A DNA stretch of 15,853 bases from Betaproteobacteria bacterium (GTDB taxonomy: Bacteria; Pseudomonadota; Gammaproteobacteria; Burkholderiales; SG8-41), in contig JAIOOZ010000611.1 in assembly GCA_021414185.1 (NCBI GenBank), forward strand, positions 1 through 15,853, given 5' to 3'. Position 1 is the first letter of the stretch, and every line of letters starts with the position of its first letter. Shown here in pieces: positions 6,616 to 13,500 of this stretch. The position numbers and the translations under genes were made by a program. The notes beneath the pieces were generated by a model. The model was not told the DNA's origin. It searched no databases and saw only the letters and a program-made list of their open reading frames with translations.

Positions 6616-8160
6616 ATGACCCTGCTGCCCGATGCTCTCGACCGGACCCTGAAGGAGCCTCAGTGCGCCAGGCGCTGGCACGTCTTGATGGCTGCCTGGG
6701 AAAGCAGTCGGGACACGGAGGAACGGGCGCTGGTAATCGACACCCTGAAGAGTCTGCCCGGGAAGGATGCGCGCACGGATGTGCTGCGACTGAGCTTTCT
6801 GGCGCGGGCCAGCGGCGACTCCCGCTACGAGAATGAAGCGGCAGCGCGAACCCTGGCGGTCGAGCCGGAGGATCCGGATCGCCTCGCCGCCTTCATGGCC
6901 TTCCGCTGGCTCAGTGCCTTGCAGGACATCGAGGGCCGGTCCGGCTTTATCGGCGCCCTGTCGGCCGGTCTGGTGCCCGACATGGCGGCGCGCCTGATGC
7001 AAAGCGCCACCCGTGTGATCCCGCCCGGTTTCGCGCCGCGCGTGCCGGACGGGATTCGACGCGTGGCGCTGGTGGTTCCCCATATCGGCCACCAGTTCCA
7101 TACCCCCAGCATGATGGCGGTGGAGCAATGCGTGATCCTCGCGCACGAGGGACTGCAGGTGCGCATCTTCTCCGCCCAGGAACTCACGCCGCCCGACGCG
7201 GCGCTGTTCCGCGGCGACGGCCGCGAGCTGAAACTGCCGCCGCTGAATGCGCAGGCCTGGACAACCCTCCTGCCCGCCGGCGTCGGCATGACCGTCAGCG
7301 ACAGCCGTTTCGGCCTCCAGGGGCGCTGGCGCAACCTGATGCCGGTGCTGGCCGGTTTCGATCCCGATGTCGTGCTGCTGGTCGGACTCTATTCGCCCCT
7401 TGCGGCGGCGTTGCACACGCTGCGCCCGGTCGTGGGAATCAGCGTCAATACGGTGCCGCCCATCGCCCCGCTGGATATCTGGCTAACGGCCGACACTGAT
7501 CTGACGCAGCGGCACGTCTGGGGTGGCAGGTTTCCACCGCCGATACCGGTGTATCACCCCTGGCGGGTAAAGCGCTCCGTCAAGCAATGGCAGGTAACGC
7601 GGACAGCGTTGGGGCTGGATGAAACAACGGTGGTCTGGGTCACGGCGGGTTTCCGGCTCGAACACGAGATCAAGGGCGACTGGGCGAACCGGATGCTGCA
7701 ACTGATGTCACGCTATCCGCAGGTCGCCTGGCTTCTGGTGGGTGGCGAGCCGAAACTGCCGGATGCCTTGCGTCAGGCGGCGCCAGGGCGTGTGCGGGCA
7801 CTGGGCACTCGCGACGATGTGCCTGGCATCTTCCGTTGCGCGGATATCTTCGTCAATCCACCGCGCATGGGCGGCGGATTCAGCGTCGCCGAGGCCATGG
7901 CGGAAGGCTTGCCGGTGACATCGCTGTCGGGCTCCGATGGCGGCGACAAGGTCGGCGAACTGGCATTGCCGGATATCGACAGGTACATGGAGCGTCTGGC
8001 GGCGCTCACGGAAAACCCCGCCCTGCGCACCGAAACGGGACAGGCCATGCGCAAGCGCTTCGCCGAACGCTTCGATCTGGGGGCGTCCGGTCCCGCCCTG
8101 CTGGCGGCCTTTCGGCAAGCAGCCGCGCTCGCCAGGGAACGGCTTACAGGACCTTCTTGA
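6616..8160 (+). CDS. GT-B fold glycosyltransferase with N-terminal helical domain
   Basis: A 514-residue cytoplasmic protein. Residues 1-135 are helical and rich in A, L, R and E, and might be TPR-like. From ~148 comes a first Rossmann-like half (RRVALVVPHIGHQFHTPSMM) with a His-containing loop, then FDPDVVLLVGLYSPLAAALH. The second half starts near 330, with VVWVTAGFRLEHE, WLLVGGEPKLPDAL and ALGTRDDVPGIF. The donor-site element is NPPRMGGGFSVAEAMAEGLP (414-433), with E426 where retaining GT-B enzymes have the second Glu of EX7E; the first Glu is absent. Sugar donor and acceptor cannot be read. It may glycosylate a protein or build a glycan. ATG 6616 was chosen because upstream in-frame sequence overlaps cysC antisense and has no family features; ATG 6544 is an alternative. 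Its last 17 bases overlap the opposing acyltransferase gene. Confidence 0.75.
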   Translation: MTLLPDALDRTLKEPQCARRWHVLMAAWESSRDTEERALVIDTLKSLPGKDARTDVLRLSFLARASGDSRYENEAAARTLAVEPEDPDRLAAFMAFRWLSALQDIEGRSGFIGALSAGLVPDMAARLMQSATRVIPPGFAPRVPDGIRRVALVVPHIGHQFHTPSMMAVEQCVILAHEGLQVRIFSAQELTPPDAALFRGDGRELKLPPLNAQAWTTLLPAGVGMTVSDSRFGLQGRWRNLMPVLAGFDPDVVLLVGLYSPLAAALHTLRPVVGISVNTVPPIAPLDIWLTADTDLTQRHVWGGRFPPPIPVYHPWRVKRSVKQWQVTRTALGLDETTVVWVTAGFRLEHEIKGDWANRMLQLMSRYPQVAWLLVGGEPKLPDALRQAAPGRVRALGTRDDVPGIFRCADIFVNPPRMGGGFSVAEAMAEGLPVTSLSGSDGGDKVGELALPDIDRYMERLAALTENPALRTETGQAMRKRFAERFDLGASGPALLAAFRQAAALARERLTGPS

Positions 8161-8821
8161 ATTTTGCCGGAATCCCCAGCACCAGCACATCGTCGGGTAC
8201 GTCTTCGGTAGCCACGGCGCCGGCACCGACAAATGCGCCATCGCCGATTACCAGCCTTTCCAGCAGCGTTGCTCCGATGGCGATCGTGACGCCACGGCCT
8301 ATGCGCGTCAGGCCGCCGAGGTTGGCGCCGGGCTGAATCCGCGAGAAGGCGCCGATGTGCGTATCGTGGCCGATGGTGACACCGCGATTGACGAAGACAT
8401 GGTCGCCAAGCACCGCGCCGGGGCCGATCACGCTGTTGGCGCCGACGAAAACCCCCTGGCCGAGTTGTGCCAGCGGCGATACATAGGCGGTGGGGTGGGT
8501 CAGCGTGTGGTAGCGCAGGCCGAAGCGGCGCTCGAGCTCCGCCGCCAGGTTGGCGCGGGTCGGCGTCGTCGGTCCCAGAAGGTAGAGTTCCGCGGTGCCG
8601 GGCTGAAAGTCATCCAGCATTTCAACTTGCGGCGCGGCGCACAAGCCTTTCAATGCGTTGATGCGCGCCGCCAGCGATATGCCCCGCGCACCGGCTGATT
8701 CCGGCAAGTGCACCACCACCTTCGCCGGCACCAGACCGTTGGCCAGGGCGCAATCGAACAGGTCGGAGACGATGTTGCTGGCGCCAAAGATCACCAATCG
8801 GGGTGGCGTGGACCGCTTCAC
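8144..8821 (-). CDS. NeuD/PglD-like sugar O/N-acyltransferase (hexapeptide repeat)
   Basis: A 225-residue two-domain protein. Residues 8-85 form a small Rossmann-like domain (RLVIFGASNIVSDLFD). Residues ~110-215 form a left-handed beta-helix of hexapeptide repeats (VFVGANSVIGPGAVLG, VTIGHDTHIG, LVIGDGAFVGAGAV), closed by GIPAKFKK. This is the layout of NeuD and PglD, which acetylate amino or hydroxyl groups of nucleotide sugars using acetyl-CoA. H152 in GHDT lies where the family's catalytic His is expected, while the second family His appears to be Arg161. The start is GTG 8821 by family length; the frame runs further upstream but only as antisense-type sequence inside the hydrolase gene. 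The gene follows the hydrolase by 26 bases on the same strand and may be cotranscribed with it. It fits glycan decoration alongside the overlapping glycosyltransferase. Confidence 0.85.
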   Translation of the reverse strand: MKRSTPPRLVIFGASNIVSDLFDCALANGLVPAKVVVHLPESAGARGISLAARINALKGLCAAPQVEMLDDFQPGTAELYLLGPTTPTRANLAAELERRFGLRYHTLTHPTAYVSPLAQLGQGVFVGANSVIGPGAVLGDHVFVNRGVTIGHDTHIGAFSRIQPGANLGGLTRIGRGVTIAIGATLLERLVIGDGAFVGAGAVATEDVPDDVLVLGIPAKFKKVL

Positions 8822-8847
8822 GGCGTGGTTCGCGCGGATCGCGCCGG

Positions 8848-9747
8848 TCACACGCCGTTCTGCCGCAACCAAGCCAGCAGTCGTTTCCACCCATCTTCGG
8901 CCGGCTCCTTGCGGTACGTTGGCCGGTAGTCGGCGTGGAAGGCGTGCGGCGCACCCTCGTAGACGTGGAGCTGCGACTTGCCACCGGCCTTGGTCACAGC
9001 ATCCTTCATGGCAGCGACATCGTCCAGCGGGATGCCCTGATCGGCGCCGCCGTAGAGGCCGAGCACCGCGCCTTTCAACTGGCCGGCAATGTCGAGCGGG
9101 TACTTCGGCGTGCGGTCGTTGACTTCGCCGTCGATGCGGCCGTACCAGGCGACGCCCGCCTTCAGCGCCGGGTTGTGGGCGGCGTAGAGCCACACCTGCC
9201 GCCCGCCCCAGCAAAAGCCGGTGATGGCCAGCCTGGCCGCATCGCCGCCGTTCTTGCCTGCCCATGCGGCGCAGGCGTCGAGGTCGGCCGCCACGCCGGC
9301 ATCCGGCACCTTGGCAACCACCGCGGCATAGAGGTCGGCGACGCTGGCGTACTTGCGCGGGTCACCATAGCGGGCGAACAATTCGGGCGCGATCGCCAGG
9401 TAACCCTCTTTCGCCAGGCGGCGGCAGACATCGGCGATGTATTCATGCACGCCGAAGATCTCCGACACCACCATCACCACGGGCAGCCCGGTCTTGCCGG
9501 CCGGCATGGCGCGATAGGCGACGAGGTCGCCGTCCGCGACCTTGATCTTGACCTCGCCCGCGGTGAGGCCCTCGGTGCCGGTCTTGATCGGACTCTGCGC
9601 GGCGGTCGGCGTCACGGACAAGGCAAAACCGGCACCCAGCGCCGTGACGATGAAGCCGCGTCGGTCGAGCGGGTTGGCCGGCATCAGGCTGTCGAGTTCG
9701 GCGCGAACATCGGACTTCGTGTCGGCCTTCTGGCGAGGCGTATTCAT
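8848..9747 (-). CDS. Dienelactone hydrolase family protein with Tat-type signal
   Basis: A 299-residue alpha/beta hydrolase. The N-terminus carries DRRGFIVTALGAGFALS (28-44), a twin-arginine-like signal ending near TAAQS, so export to the periplasm is likely. The catalytic set typical of dienelactone hydrolases is present: Glu96 (VSEIFG), nucleophile Cys179 (GFCWGG), Asp236 (YGGADQG) and His268 (PHAFHADY). True dienelactone hydrolases (EC 3.1.1.45) work in chlorocatechol breakdown. Exported relatives are widespread with unknown substrates, and no aromatic pathway genes are nearby. AGGAG (9754-9758 on the opposite strand reading) with a 6-base spacer supports ATG 9747. The gene is divergent from the peroxidase-related gene across a 71-base region containing an inverted repeat. 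It probably has a function unrelated to sulfation. Confidence 0.88.
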   Translation of the reverse strand: MNTPRQKADTKSDVRAELDSLMPANPLDRRGFIVTALGAGFALSVTPTAAQSPIKTGTEGLTAGEVKIKVADGDLVAYRAMPAGKTGLPVVMVVSEIFGVHEYIADVCRRLAKEGYLAIAPELFARYGDPRKYASVADLYAAVVAKVPDAGVAADLDACAAWAGKNGGDAARLAITGFCWGGRQVWLYAAHNPALKAGVAWYGRIDGEVNDRTPKYPLDIAGQLKGAVLGLYGGADQGIPLDDVAAMKDAVTKAGGKSQLHVYEGAPHAFHADYRPTYRKEPAEDGWKRLLAWLRQNGV

Positions 9748-9765
9748 GGCTGGCTCCTGAGTTTT

Positions 9766-9792
9766 GTCGGGGAAACCGTAAAATACCCCGAC
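9766..9792. promoter_or_regulatory. Inverted repeat between divergent hydrolase and peroxidase-related genes
   Basis: GTCGGGG (9766-9772) and CCCCGAC (9786-9792) are exact reverse complements separated by an A/T-rich 13-base spacer that includes TAAAAT. The element lies between the two start codons, 18 bases from one and 26 from the other. Its position suits a shared operator or a leader hairpin. TAAAAT could be a -10 box, but I see no convincing -35. Confidence 0.5.
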
Positions 9793-9818
9793 CCGCCCGC
9801 CATTTCAACGAGGACACC

Positions 9819-10403
9819 ATGAGCACGCCGCCGATCAGCCGTTACCCCGTTCCGAAACTGGAAGACCTGCCCGACGACATCCGCGCCCGCATCATCGATG
9901 TGCAGGAGAAATCCGGGTTCGTTCCCAACGTATTCCTGGCACTGGCGCATCGCCCCGCGGAGTGGCGCGCCTTCTTCGCCTTCCACGATGCGCTGATGGA
10001 AAAGGAGAGTGGCCTGACCAAGGCCGAGCGCGAAATGATCGTGGTCGCCACCTCCAACGCCAACGGCTGCCAGTATTGCGTGATCGCCCACGGCGCCATC
10101 CTGCGCATCCGCTCGAAACAACCTCTGGTCGCGGACCAGGTCGCCGTCAACCATCGCAAGGCCGACATCACCCCACGCCAGAAGGCCATGCTCGATTTCG
10201 CGATGAAGGTCGCGCTGGATTCAGGAGCGATCAACGATGCCGACTTCACCACGCTGCACGGGCACGGCTTCAACGATGAGGACATCTGGGACATCGGCGC
10301 CGTAGCGGCCTTCTTCGGCCTCTCCAACCGCATGGCGAACATGACCGGCATGCGCCCGAACGACGAGTTCTACTTGATGGGCAGGCTGCCGAAGCAGAAA
10401 TAG
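9819..10403 (+). CDS. AhpD-like (carboxymuconolactone decarboxylase fold) peroxidase-related protein
   Basis: A 194-residue cytoplasmic protein of the peroxidase-related AhpD/CMD family. The defining site is NGCQYCVIAHG (82-92), giving Cys84, Cys87 and His91, preceded by KAEREMIVVATS with conserved Glu residues. A CxxC-xxx-H site of this kind acts as a thiol redox centre reducing peroxides or a partner peroxiredoxin. The C-terminal half (IWDIGAVAAFFGLSNRMAN) is characteristic of the family. GAGGA at 9810-9814, 4 bases before ATG 9819, supports the start. It is divergent from the exported hydrolase and followed immediately by a hairpin. The true physiological substrate is unknown, and a link to the sulfation genes is not evident. 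Confidence 0.88.
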   Translation: MSTPPISRYPVPKLEDLPDDIRARIIDVQEKSGFVPNVFLALAHRPAEWRAFFAFHDALMEKESGLTKAEREMIVVATSNANGCQYCVIAHGAILRIRSKQPLVADQVAVNHRKADITPRQKAMLDFAMKVALDSGAINDADFTTLHGHGFNDEDIWDIGAVAAFFGLSNRMANMTGMRPNDEFYLMGRLPKQK

Positions 10404-10428
10404 CAACGCCACCCGGAGGCGGCGTTGC
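10403..10428. terminator. Hairpin after the peroxidase-related gene
   Basis: GCAACGCCACC (10403-10413) pairs with GGCGGCGTTGC (10418-10428) with one mismatch and a CGGA loop, starting on the last base of the stop codon. On the minus strand the stem is followed by TATTTC, a weak T-rich tail, so it may stop transcription from both this gene and the opposing adhesin. The remaining ~90 bases to the adhesin stop hold nothing else recognisable. Confidence 0.6.
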
Positions 10429-10518
10429 ATGCCATATCTTGAAAGTCGGCGCTGGCGTCACGGCGACCAGAGAGGTCCTGGCTGCCGCCTTGCGCCGCGG
10501 AAGGACACCCTCCTCAGC

Positions 10519-13500
10519 CTAGAGACACTGGGCAAGCTTCTTCAACGCCGGCTTTTCATCTTTTTTCCCGTCCTTGCCGTCTTCACTACCGAAGCCTTCT
10601 TCGTCCTCCAATTCCTTCTTGACCTTCCTGACCTTCTCAACATCAGGCTGGTCGCTGTCGGTCGGCGTTTCGGTGGTCGAGGCGTTCTCGACCGCCCGGT
10701 TGAGGGCATTCACCAGTTGCGCCGCAATCGAATCACCGGCTTGTTGTGCATAGGTGATCTCCAGGCCCGCATCGGGAAGCGCGGGAGTGCTGGTGTCGAC
10801 CGCGAAGAAACCGCTGCCGCCCATGATCGTCGTCGTGGTCTCCTCGCCGTCGATGACAATCCCGCCGGAATTGCGAGTGAGGAAGGTCAGGTGCGCGGTG
10901 CCGATGACGCCGGTGCCGATGTCGGAAAGAATGTAAGACGAATTTGCGTAGCCCGGCGCATCGTTCAGATACAGCGTCGATGCCGGACCCAGCAAGTCCA
11001 GGTACACATCATTGGCGGCGCTGATGTGGGCGCCGTCGTTCAACCGGATGTCGCCGCCGACGGCGATGCTGACATCGGCGTAAGGAGAACTCATCTGCAT
11101 GTAGCCACCCCAGATGTGGCCTCCGTCGTTGAGGCTGAGATTGCCGCCGGCAAGCATCTCAAGGTCGCCGCTGCTTGTCTTGAGATAGCCGCCGGTGATG
11201 TTGGCATCCCCTGCCACGACCGCCACGAGATGGTTGCCGGCCCAGATTCCACCCGAACCGCCGATGTTCAGCGTTCCCGCCGCCAGATTCACGTTCTGCG
11301 CGGAGACGATGCCATCGATGTTCATGATCCCGGCACCGGCGGCCAGATCGCCGCTGGCGGTGACCGGCGCCGAGACATTCATTGTCGCGGCGTTGAGCGT
11401 CAGATGGGTACCGGTCAGCGCAAACCCGATGTCGAGCACGCCGCCCGCGGCTAGCCCGATGTGGGCCGAGGGCAGGACCAGCGGGTTCGACAGGCTCATG
11501 TCCTGGTCGGCAAGCAAGGTGATTTGCGTCGGTGCACCGCCGAAGCGGATCGTCTCGATGCCGCTCATCGAGCCGCCGGCGCCGATCACTATCCTGCCCG
11601 TGCCGGCGTTGAAGTTGTGTCCGGCACCCAGCACCAGATCGCTGTCCTGGTAGAAGGACGCCAGCCGCTGGTTGCTGGCCGCGTCGATCAGCGTAATTGA
11701 CGCCGGCGCGCCGGCGCCGAAGTTGCGCAGGTAAATTCCACCCTGCGCGGCGCCGGCGTTAATGGTGGCCGTCAGCGCGCTGCCGGCAGCGACATCGGCG
11801 TCGATTGCAAGGTCGCCCGCCGAGCCGCCATTCAGGCTGGTCAGGCTGATGCTGTCACCGCGCAGGGTATGAACCCCGCCAAGGATTCTGCCCGTGGCGA
11901 CCGCCGACAGTACGCCGGTCGTCGTAATGTCGCCGAGCAGCAGGTTGCCCGTATGCGTGATCGCGATGTTGCCGCTGCGGTTGATCGCGCCGCCGGTTTG
12001 CAGGAACTCGCTGCTCACCGCGACGGCACCGCTGCCAGCAAGGACGCCACCGGTCTGCGTGTAGCGGTTGGTCGCAAGACCACCGTTGAACGTGGCGGTG
12101 CCGGTGGCGAGCGTGAACAGGTCGGTGATGTTGAAGCTCGCACCGCCGTCGACAGCGATGTTGCCGTCGAGGAAAAGCCGATCCAGCGTGAATGCGCCGG
12201 CGGCGATGTGCGGGCTGTGGACCGCATCGCTGTTGATCCTGACTCGGTCCGTTGGCGCGGCTGGTGCCGAGCCATCCTGCCAGTTGGCGCCGTTGGCCCA
12301 CAGGCTGTCGACCGAACCGGTCCAGCAGTCGGTGAATCCGGCGGAGATGCAGGAACCGCCGCCGAACGAGAACGAGGTGTTGGTGAGCAACAGCGTACTG
12401 CCCTGCACCGCGGCGCTACCGTTGTCCCAGAAGCCGATGAAGTTCGGCGTTCCCGGCCCCGCCAGTCCGTTGGTGGTGTCGGTCGCGACCGCGCCATTGA
12501 ACTTGACCTGACCGGCAGAGCTCGAGAAGTCGAGATGGATCGTGGACGCCAGCTCGGCCTCGACATAGGTCTGGCCTCCGGCTCCGGCATTCAGGTTGAG
12601 GTCGCCGTTGAACGTCAGCCAGACGTCGGTGCCGCTGACCTTTACCGTTTCGCCCGCACCGGCTGACAATGTCATCGCGCCGTTGGCGGAAACGCTCGCG
12701 GTATGTCCGCCGCCGGCGACGACGCCGGAGGTCGCGAAGTTGTACGGCGAAGCAATGGTCGCAACTTTGCCGATGGTCAACGGACCCTCGTTGACGAAGA
12801 CAATGCTGCCGTTATCGGTCTTCGCGGCAAAGGTTCCGACATGGTTGGCCTCGGGAAGGTTGATGCTGCCGTAGCCATCCGCGGCAAGTTGCGGGACGGT
12901 AATCGTGGCGCCGGCAGCCTGGGTGATGCCATTGCCGACCAGCCGCAGTTGCGTCGTAACGCCGGAGAGGTCGATCGGCCCGACGATCTGCATCGGCCCA
13001 TGTATGACATTGTGTGCGTTGTAAGGATCGCCAATGGTCACCGGGCCGGTGGTGACGATGCGGTTGAGTTCGGTGTCGGTCAGCTCGACCGTGTTGCCCG
13101 GATTGGTCTTGATGCCCACGCCGACGAGGTAAGCCACACTGCTGGCGTTTTTGCCGAGAAAGACACCACCGGCGCCGGCCGTAATCGTTTCGTTGATATC
13201 GATGCGGCCGGCGTTGAGGAACAGGGTGCTGTTCGTTTGCGACAGGGTCAGCGGCGAGTCGATGGCGACCTGGCTGCCGAGCTGCACGGTGTCGAAGTGG
13301 GCGAGGGTGACCGTGTTCGCACCGTTGTTCACAGTGAGGGTCGACGCAAAGAACTGGGCTTCGCCCACTGTCAGGTTGTCGAGGTCCGATTGCAGCAGGC
13401 TCAGCGTGCTCGCGGCGGCGCTGCCGAGCCGGATCGCCGAGTAGGTCTGCGGGTAGAGGGTCATCAGGCCCGTCGACACCGGCGCGGTGACCTGCAGGCT

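Noticed and set aside
6480..6617. N-terminal extension of cysC
   Set aside because: APS kinases start shortly before the first helix, so the extra 46 residues would cover the intergenic inverted repeat and show no conserved pattern.
8822..9265. N-terminal extension of the acyltransferase frame
   Set aside because: This stretch is out-of-frame sequence of the dienelactone hydrolase gene, and NeuD-type proteins begin just before the Rossmann strand, matching GTG 8821.
8848..10403. Hydrolase and peroxidase-related genes as part of the sulfation system
   Set aside because: Their families have general detoxification or unknown roles, they share their own divergent regulatory region, and nothing in them points to glycan or sulfate chemistry. 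Possible cotranscription of the hydrolase with the acyltransferase is the only link.
10429..11454. Plus-strand open frame of 341 codons within the right adhesin
   Set aside because: It is the antisense of beta-repeat sequence, showing a repetitive V/A/D/G pattern and no recognisable domain.
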